The translations under genes were made by a program, and so were the position numbers. This document shows positions 32,886 to 44,169 of a DNA stretch of 64,000 bases, one piece after another (the first letter of the stretch is position 1; every line of letters starts with the position of its first letter). The notes below the pieces were generated by a model. It did not search any database, had not been told where the DNA came from, and saw nothing but the letters and a program-made list of their open reading frames with translations. Source of the stretch: Cherax quadricarinatus (Eukaryota > Arthropoda > Malacostraca > Decapoda > Parastacidae); assembly GCF_038502225.1 (NCBI RefSeq), contig NC_091357.1, positions 1,923,494 to 1,987,493 of the forward strand, given 5' to 3'.

Positions 32886-33220
32886 TATTTCATCAAATTG
32901 GCTTTACCACTTTAGGGATGATAACTTAATGGTACAACCTCTGAGAGGATTCAAACTTAACATGCCATTGTATTTTAGGATACTGACCTCTCTTAGCAGT
33001 AAAGGGTATGCCTTTCCAGTTTTGCTTCAAAACTCGTTTTTCTTAGTGTTTGGTTTAAATTAATTTCCATGTGATAGGTTGTGAATACCTCTTTCTGATC
33101 CAATTCTAATCTTCAATAATAATGTTTAACTGCATTAGAAACTATTACCTCACTCTGCACTGTTCTTGTTGCATGCAGTCAGTCACAAGGGACTGGGATC
33201 ATGCCACAGAAATATCGTTC
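32886..33220. other. unassigned segment
   Basis: Nothing recognised. Confidence 0.5.
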
Positions 33221-33360
33221 TTTTACACAAATAACCCACACATAGAGAGGAGCTTACGACAACGTTTCGGTCCTACTTGTGAGTTTGTTATTAATGGTCC
33301 AAGTCAGACCAAAACGTCATCGTTAGCTCCTCCTTTGTGTGGGTTATTTGTGTACTGTTC
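33221..33360. repeat. inverted-repeat element ending ACACAAATAACCCACACA
   Basis: The outer parts (about 33228-33270 and 33310-33353) are inverted copies around ACACAAATAACCCACACAT and AGCTTACGAC.ACGTTT. A fragment of the same end lies at 44325-44356. The inner GGTCCAAGTCAGACC hairpin followed by AAAACGTC could be a decayed hammerhead. Classification is uncertain. Confidence 0.5.
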
Positions 33361-33715
33361 CAGTCACGGTATTGTGCCTTTGTTATTTATTTTGTTGCTT
33401 TTTTACTTAAACACAGAACTTGTCGCCAAACTCCTTGCCAACAAATTTTTGTGCTCATCGCTACCGTTGTTTAATGCGTTATTGGTTCATGTGTTATTGG
33501 TTTATGCGTCGTTCGTTAGGCATTCACTTTGCCAATGCAGTAAAACTTTCGTTATCGCCTCTATAGGTTTTGTCATTCAATTGTTACTAACAGGTATTCC
33601 AAAGGTGATAAAAAATAGTGGAATGTTCTATCATCTGTGTGACGTGCGGTTACTGCCAACTGGCGAACTTGTACTCAATAGTGTCCTCTGTTTATGATAT
33701 TGTCGTGACCAATTG
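33361..33715. other. unassigned segment
   Basis: An open frame (33122-33697) spans this and the preceding element but shows no domain and starts inside unrelated sequence. Confidence 0.45.
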
Positions 33716-34200
33716 GACTCGCGCCGTTACCTGGACGTTATTCCGGGGATCAACGCCCCCGCGGCCCGGTCCATGACCAGGCCCCCCGATGGATCAGGGC
33801 CTGATTAACTAGGCTGCTACTAATGGCCGCACGCAGTCCAACGTACGAGCCACAGCCCGGCTGATCCGGCACTGACTTTAGGTATATGTCCAGCCCTCTC
33901 TTGAAGGTAGCCAGGGGTTTATTGGCAATTTCCCTAATGCTTGATGGGAGGCTGTTGAACAGTCTTGGGCCCCGGACACTTATGGTGTTTTCCCTTAGTG
34001 TACCAATGGCGCCCCTACTTTTAATTGGGGGCATTTTGCATCGCCTGCCCAGTCTTTTACTTTCGTAGGGAGTGATTTCTGTGTGCAGACTCGGGACCAT
34101 TCCTTCCAGGATTTTCCAAGTGTAGATTATGATGTATCTCTCCCTCCTGCGTTCCAACGAGTACAAGTCAAGTGCATTATCCCTGTTATATCTTTCGTTT
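33716..34200 (-). mobile_element. LINE family D, RT C-terminal fragment
   Basis: The minus strand (34200-33750) encodes RYIIIYTWKILEGMVPSLHT, RRCKMPPIKSRGAIGTLREN, SVRGPRLFNSLPSSIREIAN and KPLATFKRGLDIYLKSVPDQ, the C-terminal tail of CR1/L2-type reverse transcriptases. It is distinct from families B and C. A second remnant is at 36480-36690. Confidence 0.75.
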
Positions 34201-34267
34201 GAGTTACTGCATTTTCTTTTTGTATTAGTTGTTGTTGTGTTACTGGATTTTAATTCAAATTCCTCGA

Positions 34268-34437
34268 AGCCCTCTCTCTCTCTTTCCCTCTCTCTTTCCC
34301 TCTCTTTCCCTCTTTCCCTCTCTCTCTCATTCCCTCTCTCATTCCCTCTCTCTCTCATTCCCTCTCTCTCATTCCCTCTCTCTCATTCCCTCTCTCTCTC
34401 TCATTCCCTCTCTCTCTCTCATTCCCTTTTTTCTTTT
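34268..34437. repeat. CT-rich tract (CTCTCATTCC variants)
   Basis: A polypyrimidine tract with CTCTCTCATTCC and CTCTTTCC units, ending in a T run at the family C 3' boundary. Confidence 0.9.
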
Positions 34438-35113
34438 TTTTACACAGGGTTTGACAAGGTTAAGGATCCCTAGCTTTATTGACAGCTATATTACAGGTTA
34501 AGGATTCCTAACTTTATTGGCAAGCTAAGAGCTGTTACCTACATCAGCTCATTTGAAAGCATTTTTATTGTTATGAGACATACAAGTAGGGAACAGGATG
34601 AAGTTGGAGCCATCTGTGGGCCAGCATTTTCATTTGATCAACTGACTTTATCTCGTTGACATCATTATGCTGTACGAATGTGTTCCATACTCGAGTCATC
34701 CTGAGTATGTATGATCTCAGATGGAGTGATGTTCTGGAGAAGGGTACAGCCAGAGTGAAGTTGCTGCTTTCTGCCCGTCTTGTGGCATAAAAGCTTGTTT
34801 CACGCTGTCCTCGAAGTGGATCCAAGTGTGGTATTTTGACAATATTGGCCTTGTACATAACAGTAAGGCCACCCACATCCCTCCTATGTTGAAGGCTCTG
34901 CTGAAATGACAGATCTATCCAGGATGGGTCCAGGCGAGAGATGAGACGTCTTGCTCTGTTCTCTACTCTGTCAAGCAGTCGCAGATGAGAGGGGGGGGCA
35001 GGCAAACCAAGAAAGTGGAGCATACTCAAGGTGTGAGCGTACTTGTGCCTCGTACAGAATCTTGCAACCCCTACTGTCAAGCAGATGCAAGATACGGCGA
35101 AGTGCTGTAAGCT
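34438..35113 (-). mobile_element. LINE family C 3' fragment, copy 2
   Basis: A 181-aa minus-strand frame (35116-34571) adds about 60 residues upstream of the region seen in copy 1: LTVGVARFCTRHKYAHTLSM, then VENRARRLISRLDPSWIDLS, RTSLHLRSYILRMTRVWNTF and LAHRWLQLHPVPYL. The same left and right boundaries as copy 1 are kept. No catalytic RT motif is included. Confidence 0.78.
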
Positions 35114-35450
35114 CATTCCCTCTCTCTCTTTCCCCCTTTCTTTTTTTTACACAGGGTTTGACAAAGTTAGGTTAAGGATCCCTAGCTTTATTGACAAGCT
35201 AAAAGCTGTTACCTACATCAGCTCATCCTGGGGATAAATGATCTCAGATGAAGTGATGTTCTGGAGAAGGGTACAGCTAGAGTGAAGTTACTGGTTTCTC
35301 TCGTTTCCTCTCTCTCTCTCTCTCCCTCTCTCTCTCTTTGCCTCTTTCTCTTTCCCTCTCCTTTTTTTTCCCTCTCTCTCTTTTTCTTTCTCTTACTCTT
35401 TTTCTTCCTCTCTTTTTCTTCCTCTTTTGTTTTCTTTCTCTCTCTCTCTC
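35114..35450 (-). repeat. CT-rich tracts around an internally deleted family C copy 3
   Basis: A third family C piece lies at about 35149-35302: ACACAGGGTTTGACAAAGTT, then a deletion, then TGATGTTCTGGAGAAGGGTA. Pyrimidine tracts flank it at 35114-35148 and 35303-35450. Confidence 0.72.
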
Positions 35451-35715
35451 TCCGTTAAACTAAGTTCTACTAGAGTCAATACATTCTCATTAAAGAATTT
35501 CAACCCATCTAACCTAATAAAAGAAACTCGGACATTAAGTATACCGGTCACAGGGATGAACTAACCTCTATGGAAGAAATAAAAATATATTTAATTTCAT
35601 CGTATTTTTCTACCTCACACTGAGGCCCTCGTGTGGAAGCCTCTTTGTGAAGCCCCCAAAAAATGCTGTGTGTTGTGGGTTTTCTAAACCATTTAAAAGT
35701 TGAAGAATGAGACAC
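35451..35715. other. unassigned segment
   Basis: Nothing recognised. Confidence 0.5.
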
Positions 35716-35960
35716 ACTTGTAACATTTGGGAATCTTTATTGAGGAAACATTTCGCCAGCCACTGTCTTCTTCAGTCCAATGCAGAGAAGAACGGTGGAA
35801 GATGAGTTTGAGGCAATTAGTCTCTCAGTCTAGAATTGACGTGTTCAGTCCATCAATTTTGATGATTAGATCATAGGATTGTGCCAATAAGTTCATGAAT
35901 AGGACATGGGAATCCTTTCTCGGTTAAAGGTTTCCCCTCAGAAGTGGGTTTCAACAGTCT
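35716..35960 (-). repeat. diverged hammerhead-family repeat
   Basis: The minus strand at about 35744-35783 reads GGA, CUGAAGA, an imperfect stem II, GAA, AUGU, U, UCC. This is the same frame as the hammerhead motifs elsewhere, but with a mismatched stem II and C to U in stem III. Surrounding sequence (GTCTCATTC, GGAATCTTTATTGAGGAAAC) parallels 59649-60005. Probably inactive. Confidence 0.55.
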
Positions 35961-36061
35961 CATACAGAGTCATGAGTGAGAAATCAGTGTCTCGACATTG
36001 AATGGTTTTGCTTAATGTATTCGTGTTCAGTTTTTACTCTAAAGGGGTAATTTATATGATT

Positions 36062-36247
36062 TAGACCCGTGTCCCCTCAAGGAAGGTTCCTTGATGTTGG
36101 TGAGGGGCTCTTGATTTAGGGAATTGGATCTGTGCTCCAGTTCCCCGAATTAAGCCTGAATGCCTTCCACATCCCCCCCCCCCAGGCGCTGTATAACCCT
36201 CCGGGTTTAGCGCTTCCCCCTTGATTATAATAATAATAGACCCGTGT
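36062..36247 (+). mobile_element. short non-autonomous partner of the I-type LINE, copy 2
   Basis: The duplication TAGACCCGTGT is at 36062-36072 and 36237-36247. The element (36073-36236) starts exactly at CCCCTCA, has the same predicted 5' fold as 44916-45071, and ends TTGATTATAATAATAA. It is nearly identical to copies 1 and 3, so the family has moved recently. Confidence 0.88.
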
Positions 36248-36369
36248 CAGGAGACTTGTCTCCTAGTATGTAAGAGAACACCAATAACATTCTAAATTTT
36301 AATTAACATTCGTTGAAAAGGGTTCTTAGGTTTTTATACTAAAAACAGCGGAATCTGGGGTGAGTTGAA

Positions 36370-36475
36370 GCAGTCCAAGTCTGGAGTTTTGAGAGACTGA
36401 TCGCGGGTTCTAACCCCGCCCGTGGTATGGTTTATCTGCAATAGTGTTATTACGGTTTCGTGAGTCCTCAGGCAT
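36370..36475 (+). repeat. tRNA-derived SINE fragment
   Basis: GTCTGGAGTTTTGAGAGACT then GCGGGTTCTAACCCCGCC (B-box-like GGTTCTAACCC) and GTATGGTTTATCTGCAATAG. It matches the SINEs at 46889-47063 and 56587-56672. Confidence 0.65.
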
Positions 36476-36479
36476 ACCA

Positions 36480-36690
36480 GAGTTTACCTAGAGAGGGTTT
36501 CGGGGATCAGTGCCCCCGCGGATCGGTCTGAGACCAGGCCTCTGGTGGAACAGGGTCTGACCAACCATGCTGTGGCTCCTGACCGCGCAAAAACTGACGT
36601 ACGAACCACAGCCCGGTTGGGCAGGTTCTGCCTGTCCAGTGCCTTCTTGAAGGCAGTCAAGGGTCTCAGCGAATGCTAATCGACATAACA
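36480..36690 (-). mobile_element. LINE family D 3' remnant
   Basis: The minus strand encodes QPGCGSYVSFCAVRSHSMVG, QTLFHQRPGLRPI-type sequence corresponding to the 3' part of 33716-33850. Old and truncated. Confidence 0.55.
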
Positions 36691-37188
36691 CTTTCGAATT
36701 ATATATTTTATTGTATATTTTATCGTGATAATATATTATGTGCTATTACTTGTGAATGCCTTTTCAGATCTGCTTCAAACTTTCATCATTGGTCTATTAT
36801 TTGTATAGAAAGGTTCGTTTTTTACTATGTTTAAAAGGATCTAATTTGCCAACTTTTTAAATATGGAAAATATACGTAATCTTTGTCATACGAAGAAAAA
36901 TGAAAGTGAACATTATATCGTCTTGATTCTACTTAAAATGCCTACTAATGCAATTCAATTTAAGTGTTTAGAAAACTCAATTTATTCCACCTTCTCCATG
37001 CAAATTTATACAACACTTTGTTCAAGCATCTTGACGAAAACCGCTAAGTAGCAAAAAATACTGTGTTGCAGGAAGACTTTTATTTCTGCCACAACTTTTT
37101 GTTCAGTGTTGTGCTCTGTCATCTAAAATTATTGATTAGTCCAGCATTGTAAGACGCGTTTTACAGTAATAAAGGTTCATTGCATCGC
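36691..37188. other. unassigned AT-rich segment
   Basis: Nothing recognised; a 62-codon open stretch (36863-37051) has no features. Confidence 0.5.
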
Positions 37189-37222
<34 letters not shown>

Positions 37223-37565
37223 GCAATAATAATACTATGTTTATTTACAAGTACATGTACAAGGTATACAGACCATAGCTGACATCAGTGACATAGTACT
37301 ATATAGAAAGCCTCTTATTATGCAGAGTATTTCCTGCAAATTAGGTCAGTTTTGTCCCAGGACGCGACCCACACCGGTCCACTAATACCCAGATACCCAT
37401 TTTACACTGATGGGTGAAGAGGAAACATACCACGGGTGGGATTAGAACCCGCGATCAGAGTCAAAACTCCAGACCGACGCGTGCGTAGTGTTTTCTAGCC
37501 GTACCGGAGGAGATTCGAACTCCGGACGTCAGTGTGTGAGCTGAGTGCGCTAGCTAGCGATCCTC
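37189..37565 (-). repeat. tRNA-derived SINE(s) with (AAT)n tail, minus orientation
   Basis: An AAT repeat at 37190-37222 is followed by the inverse of a SINE. It contains GATACCCATTTTACACTGAT and the B-box inverse GGGATTAGAACCCGC (about 37439-37453). A second tRNA-like part has the inverse of GGAGTTCGAATCTCC (about 37505-37520) and a TAGCTAGCGCACTCAGCTC D-arm-like segment. Confidence 0.6.
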
Positions 37566-38342
37566 TGGTATATCTTCCATAGGAAAATATACTAAAGAGT
37601 TAACTTTAGGTACCTGCGGGATTATTAACTCTCACATATATAGTGCAGAGATCATTATGGCCATCACAAGAATACGTAAATCAATCTATTCTTACTGGCG
37701 GAAGTTTTGTTTTTTCCCCTAACAAAACTGAACAGTATTTACACTGAATTTAACTTCCAAATAATTTTTGTTTATATTTTGAAAATTCAAAAAAAAAAAA
37801 TACTATAATTCCTTTACACTGTTTACAAGACAATGTTCTTATTTTCTTTGTTTTGTTGTTGTATTTATAAATTTACAATACAAGAAATTCATATTCATTA
37901 ACTGGCGTAACCTACATTTTCTATATATTACTTAAATTTAATGTTTGAATTTGATTTCTAGCTCCTGGACCTTTCGATGATAACGTTAACCTTCAGGGCT
38001 CCTTAAAAATATTTTATTTTTTTAGCTGTTAAGTCTCTCTGGGAAATACACCTGCTGCTCTTGTGTTTCTTGAGGGTTTAGAAGTACAGCTACTGGGCCG
38101 TGACTCGCGTCAAAGGAACGCAGGTTCGAGCCTGAGACGAGTGAAAATGCTTGAAAGGTTTCTTTACATTTATTTCCACAAATCACTGACATTTATTTAC
38201 TAAATTTGTGTAAGTAGGTAAATAGGTGACAGTTGGCAGTTGTAGGATGCATCGTAGGGAAAAGAATCGAAGGTCTTTAATATAAAAAGGTACACTGAGT
38301 TACTTCGGTTAACCTGGGTTACTAACCCTCCAAATTAAATTT
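37566..38342. other. mostly unassigned AT-rich segment with one tRNA-like remnant
   Basis: 38085-38150 has CAGCTACTGGGCCG ... CGCAGGTTCGAGCCTG, a possible SINE head with a B-box-like GGTTCGAGCC. The rest is unrecognised. Confidence 0.4.
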
Positions 38343-38661
38343 ACACAGAAATTTGTTAGGTAAGACACATATGCAACAGTTAGACAACTTTATTCCGAAA
38401 CGTTTCGCCTACACAGTAGGCTTCCTCAGTCGAATACAGAAAGTAGGCAGGAACAGTAGAGATGTGAAGACGATGTAATCAGTCCATCACCCTTAAAGTC
38501 GTAGAATTTGAGGTTGTCAGTCCCTCGGCCTGGAGAAGTTCAGTTCCATAGTCAGGAACTAGGCGAAACGTTTCGGAATAAAGTTGTCTAACTGTTGCAT
38601 ATGTGTCTTACCTAACAACCTGTCGGTATTGTATACCATTTTGATGTTCACACAGAAATTT
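38343..38661. mobile_element. short hammerhead-bearing inverted element with TSD
   Basis: ACACAGAAATTT duplicates at 38343-38354 and 38650-38661 around a 295-bp element. The left half is inverted relative to the right. The left end carries a complete hammerhead motif on the minus strand (38395-38433): UCGA, CUGAGGA, A, GCCUAC/GUAGGC, GAA, ACGU, U, UCGG. The right half keeps only the 3' half of the motif. No ORF. Confidence 0.78.
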
Positions 38662-38669
38662 CTTTCCGT

Positions 38670-39297
38670 CGTCTTGTGAACTGTATATATTCTTGGTTAG
38701 GCCTCATTTAGACTATGCTGCTCAGTTCTGGGCACCGTATTACAGAATGGATATAAATACACTGGAAAACGTACAGAGGAGGATGACAAAGATGATCCCA
38801 TGTATCAGAAATCTTCCCTATGAGGATAGACTGAGGGCCCTGAATCTGCACTCTCTCGAAAGGCGTAGAATTAGGGGGGATATGATCGAGGTGTATAAAT
38901 GGAAAACAGGAATAAATAAAGGGGATGTAAATAGCGTGCTGAAAATTTCCAGCCATGACAGGACTCGCAACAATGGCTTCAAGTTGGAAAAATTCAGATT
39001 CAGGAAGGATATAGGAAAGCACTGGTTTGGTAATAGAGTTGTGGGTGAGTGGAACAAACTCCTGAGTCCAGTTATTCAGGCTAAAACGTTGTGTAGTTTT
39101 AAAAATAGGTTAGATAAATACATGAGTGGGTGTGAGTTGGACCTGACTAGCCTGTGCCACTACGTCTGATACCATGCTCCTTCCTTAAGTGGAAGTGACC
39201 TGACTAGGTGGGTCATTGGGCTAATCCGGGGTGGGGGACATGGACCCGCTTCGCATGGGTCAGTAGCCTGCTGCAGTGCTCCTTCTTATGTTCTTAC
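38670..39297 (+). mobile_element. CR1-like LINE 3' end
   Basis: A 158-aa open stretch (38693-39169) reads MDINTLENVQRRMTKMIPCI, EDRLRALNLHSLERRRIRGD and KHWFGNRVVGEWNKLLSP. A 3' UTR ending CCTTCTTATGTTCTTA follows. 5'-truncated; no RT catalytic motif. Confidence 0.87.
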
Positions 39298-39992
39298 ATC
39301 AGCGGATGCGGATGTGTATGAGGATGTCTTACTTCCTTTGCGGATACGTATGTAAAAAATTGTGCTGAAGATCCGCAGATGTTGATGTTAATTTAAGAAA
39401 TTGTGCTGATCTGCTGATTCGGATGCGGATGCATATGCGGATATCTGTTTACAGTAAAATGCGGATGTGGTTGCAGATGTCAGAAACTGTGTGGAGGTTC
39501 CGCGAATGTGGTTGCGGATGTCAGAAACTGTGTGGAGGTTCCGCGGATGTGGATATCCGATACATCACTAAACTGGATATATGTGCTAAGATTGATATTT
39601 TCCCAGTATCTCCCAGTGACTGACACAAATCGAGCTAACAAGGGGTCTTATAAAGCTGTCACGCGGGTGATCGCTCTACTGTCAACAAGGGATGAAAACT
39701 CCCTTTTTGGTATGTTAAAGTGATTTAAGATTATATTGTATATACTGAAAATTATGAATAAAACTTGTTCATTATTACTTAAATGTTTAAAATCGTAGAC
39801 TCAATAAAATAGAAAATAATGGCTACCTTAGAGACCAATACAAGGAACTCAACCCCCATGACACCAAAGTTACTTCTTCTGGATTAAAATAATCCCAATT
39901 ATACCCCCAGAAAAAAACAAACTTGAAAAACGCTTTTAAATAATTGTCTCAAAGCATTAAACTGAAAAAAAAAGAGATGAGCAAGTACGTGT
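39298..39992. repeat. GCGGATGTG-rich degenerate tandem repeat, then unassigned DNA
   Basis: 39298-39560 contains irregular GCGGATGTG-type repeats and a near-perfect doubled unit of about 43 bases (ATGTCAGAAACTGTGTGGAG, at 39475 and 39518). 39561-39992 is unrecognised. Confidence 0.6.
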
Positions 39993-42955
39993 GGTGACTA
40001 CAATATACACAAGTGTGGTGACTGTACAATATACACAAGTGTGGTGACTGTACAATATACATAAGTGTGGTGACTGTACAATGCACACAAGTGTGGTGAC
40101 GGTGCAATGCACACAAGTGTGGTGACTGTACAATATACACAAGTGTGGTGACTGTACAATATACACAAGTGTGGTGACTGTACAATATACACAAGTGTGG
40201 TGACTGTACAATACACACAAGTGTGGTGACTGTACAATATACACAAGTGTGGTGACTGTACAATATACACAAGTGTGGTGACTGTACAATATACACAAGT
40301 GTGGTGACTGTACAATATACACAAGTGTGGTGACTGTACAATATACACAAGTGTGGTGACTGTACAATATACACAAGTGTGGTGACTGTACAATATACAC
40401 AAGTGTGGTGACTGTACAATATACACAAGTGTGGTGACTGTACAATATACACAAGTGTGGTGACTGTACAATATACACAAGTGTGGTGACTGTACAATAT
40501 ACACAAGTGTGGTGACTGTACAATATACACAAGTGTGGTGACTGTACAATATACACAAGTGTGGTGACTGTACAATATACACAAGTGTGGTGACTGTACA
40601 ATATACACAAGTGTGGTGACTGTACAATATACACAAGTGTGGTGACTGTACAATATACACAAGTGTGGTGACTGTACAATACACACAAGTGCGGTGACTG
40701 TACAATACACACAAGTGCGGTGACTGTACAATACACACAAGTGCGGTGACTGTACAATACACACAAGTGCGGTGACTGTACAATACACACAAGTGCGGTG
40801 ACTGTACAATACACACAAGTGCGGTGACTGTACAATACACGCAGGTGTGGTGACTGTACAATACACGCAAGTGTGGTGACGGTACAATACACGCAAGTGT
40901 AGTGACGGCACAATACACACAAGTGTGGTGACGGTGCAATGCACACAAGTGTGGTGACGGTGCAATGCACACAAGTGTGGTGACGGTGCAATGCACACAA
41001 GCGTGGTGGCGGTGCAATAAACACAAGCGTGGTGGCGGTGCAATAAACACAAGCGTGGTGGCGGTGCAATACACACAAGCGTGGTGGCGGTGCAATACAC
41101 ACAGGCGTGGTGGCGGTGCAATACACACAGGCGTGGTGGCGGTGCAATACACACAGGCGTGGTGGCGGTGCAATACACACAAGCGTGGTGGCGGTGCAAT
41201 ACACACAGGCGTGGTGGCGGTGCAATACACAGGCGTGGTGGCGGTGCAATACACACAGGCGTGGTGGCGGTGCAATACACACAAGCGTGGTGGCGGTGCA
41301 ATTCACACAAGCGTGGTGGCGGTGCAATACACACAAGCGTGGTGGCGGTGCAATACACAAGCGTGGTGGCGGTGCAATACACACAAGCGTGGTGGCGGTG
41401 CAATACACACAAGCGTGGTGGCGGTGCAATACACACAAGCGTGGTGGCGGTGCAATACACACAAGCGTGGTGGCGGTGCAATACACACAAGCATGGTGGC
41501 GGTGCAATACACACAAGCGTGGTGGCGGTGCAATACACACAAGCGTGGTGGCGGTGCAATACACACAAGCGTGGTGGCGGTGCAATACACACAAGCGTGG
41601 TGGCGGTGCAATACACACAAGCGTGGTGGCGGTGCAATACACACAAGCGTGGTGGCGGTGCAATACACACAAGCGTGGTGACGGTGCAATACACACAAGT
41701 GTGGTGACTGTACAATACACACAAGTGTGGTGACTGTACAATACACACAAGTGTGGTGACTGTACAATACACACAAGTGTGGTGACTGTACAATACACAC
41801 AAGTGTGGTGACTGTACAATACACACAAGTGTGGTGACTGTACAATACACACAAGTGTGGTGACTGTACAATATACACAAGTGTGGTGACTGTACAATAT
41901 ACACAAGTGTGGTGACTGTACAATATACACAAGTGTGGTGACTGTACAATATACACAAGTGTGGTGACTGTACAATACACACAAGTGTGGTGACTGTACA
42001 ATACACACAAGTGCGGTGACTGTACAATACACACAAGTGCGGTGACTGTACAATACACGCAGGTGTGGTGACTGTACAATACACGCAGGTGTGGTGACTG
42101 TACAATACACACAAGTGCGGTGACTGTACAATACACACAAGTGCGGTGACTGTACAATACACACAAGTGCGGTGACTGTACAATACACGCAAGTGCGGTG
42201 ACTGTACAATACACGCAAGTGCGGTGACTGTACAATACACGCAGGTGTGGTGACTGTACAATACACGCAGGTGTGGTGACGGTACAATACACGCAGGTGT
42301 GGTGACGGTACAATACACGCAAGTGTGGTGACGGCACAATACACGCAAGTGTGGTGACGGCACAATACACACAAGTGTGGTGACGGTGCAATGCACACAA
42401 GTGTGGTGACGGTGCAATGCACACAAGTGTGGTGACGGTGCAATGCACACAAGTGTGGTGACGGTGCAATGCACACAAGTGTGGTGACGGTGCAATACAC
42501 ACAAGCGTGGTGGCGGTGCAATACACACAAGCGTGGTGGCGGTGCAATACACACAAGCGTGGTGGCGGTGCAATACACACAAGCGTGGTGGCGGTGCAAT
42601 ACACACAAGCGTGGTGACGGTGCAATACACACAAGCGTGGTGGCGGTGCAATACACACAAGCGTGGTGGCGGTGCAATACACACAAGCGTGGTGACGGTG
42701 CAATACACACAAGCGTGGTGGCGGTGCAATACACACAAGCGTGGTGGCGGTGCAATACACACAAGCGTGGTGGCGGTGCAATACACACAAGCGTGGTGGC
42801 GGTGCAATACACACAAGCGCAATGACTATACAATACACACAAGTGTGGTGACTGTACACTATACATAAGTGCAATGACTGTGCAATACACCCAGGTATGG
42901 TGACTGCACAATACACCCAGGTATGGTGACTGCACAATACACACAAGTTGGGTGT
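39993..42955. repeat. 26-bp minisatellite, about 113 units, two-fold higher-order pattern
   Basis: The unit is ACACAAGTGTGGTGACTGTACAATAT and GC-richer variants such as GCGTGGTGGCGGTGCAATAC. Variant blocks run in the order AT-type (39998-40680), GCGGTGACTG (to 40840), ACGCAAGTG/ACGG (to 40920), GGTGCAATGC (to 41000) and GCGTGGTGGCGG (to 41690). The same succession then starts again (41690-42815). A few units are shortened by two bases (for example near 41228 and 41356). The unit lacks stop codons in all minus frames, so ORFs of up to 1005 codons arise without meaning. Confidence 0.96.
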
Positions 42956-43152
42956 AAACTGAAGACCATCCCAACGAAGACCATCGAGAACGTCACGAAA
43001 AACATCGCCAGTCAAGGTAAGAACATTGTTTTAGTAGGGGACAGTCTGGTTAAGTATGATAGGGCATTTTGTCTTAGAGATAGGATGAGGAGGCAGAGGG
43101 TGTGTTTTTCTGGGGCTGGGATGGTGGATATTGTTAGTCATCTGGACGACTG
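42956..43152 (+). mobile_element. CR1-like ORF1 (esterase block I) fragment
   Basis: The frame 42923-43258 contains GKNIVLVGDSLVKYDRAFCL and RRQRVCFSGAGMVDIVSHLD, matching the SGNH block I region at 52575-52710. It ends abruptly at 43152, where I-type LINE sequence begins. Confidence 0.75.
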
Positions 43153-44169
43153 CTTCTCGCTCTTTTTCTTGATCACTTCTGCTCACATGCTCATGCCGTT
43201 GCTGTTTACACAGATGGTTCAAAATTTTCTGACTGTGTTGGGCTCGCAGCAGTGTTGATGACTATGTTGTCCGAGGACATTTGTTAGACTCGGCTAGTAT
43301 TTTTATTGCCGAGTTGTATGCCATCCTCGTTGCGCTTCTCCGTATTTGATGTATGTCTACGACGTTTTTGATCATTTCAGATTCCCTCAGTGCCTTACAA
43401 ACCATGAAACAACTTGATTCCCCTTATCCATTAGTTTCTTTTCGTATTCAACTATGGTTGCGCCGTGTGGCTAGCAAAAACAAAGACGTCGTTTTCTGTT
43501 GGGTCCCGGACACGGTGATGTGCAGGGCAATAAAAAAGTGGATGCTGCTGCGGGGTCAGCAATACGTGAGCTTCCGGTTCCTATAGAGGTATTCCATTCA
43601 GGGATTATTTAGTTATCTTTGCTCGTCTTCGCAGTCATTGGCAACATCGGTGGTCGTACATGCACCATAACAAATTGCACTCTATTAAACCTCTTCTGGG
43701 TTTGTGGCCATCTTCTTACCACCGTTGCCGTACTCGGGAGACTGCTCTCTCCAGGCTCTGCATTGGCCATACTCACCTTCCCCATGGGTATCTCACGGAA
43801 CGACACCGTATTCCTCTCTTTGAGGTTTGTCAAGCCCCTATTTCGGTTCTTCACTTTCTTGTTAGTTTCCCGGTTTACCAGCGAGCTTGCAGGATTTACC
43901 TCCATCGGCGCAGCCGCCCTACACTCTTACCTTATATTCCCTTCTTGTGGGCGGCCCTGCCTTTGACTTACAATCACTTTTTGACTCTGTCAGCAACTGC
44001 TTTACTGTACGAGCTTTGACACACGCCCCTTAGCGTCCCTTTTAGCTCTTTTCTCCTCCCACCTCTGATCCCCTCTCCACCTAGCTGTTTATAGCCTCGG
44101 CACTATTTTCTGTCCTGCAGTGCTGTATGACCCTTGTCGGGTTTACCACTTTCTTTGATTATAATAATC
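43153..44169 (+). mobile_element. 5'-truncated, diverged I-type LINE copy
   Basis: It starts in the RNase H region (CTCGCTCTTTTTCTTGATCA; TVYTDGSKFSD-like in broken frames) and continues with SLSALQTMKQLDSPYPLVS, VASKNKDVVFCWVP and SVLHFLVSFPVYQRACRIYL-type sequence. It ends CAGTGCTGTATGACCC ... TTGATTATAATAAT. Much more diverged than 1921-3090, so it is an older subfamily. Confidence 0.82.

Noticed and set aside
33240..33330. Third hammerhead family in the inverted element
   Set aside because: The GGTCC...GGACC stem followed by (G/A)AAACGT is suggestive, but the 5' core (TTATTAA) departs too far from CUGANGA to claim it.
33122..33697. 191-codon ORF as a membrane protein gene
   Set aside because: It is hydrophobic only because of T-rich DNA, overlaps an inverted-repeat element, and has no recognisable domain.
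39949..43015. Minus-strand ORFs of 957, 1005, 570 and 428 codons as protein genes
   Set aside because: They are frame-shifted readings of one stop-free 26-bp tandem repeat; no promoter, splice or domain evidence supports a gene.
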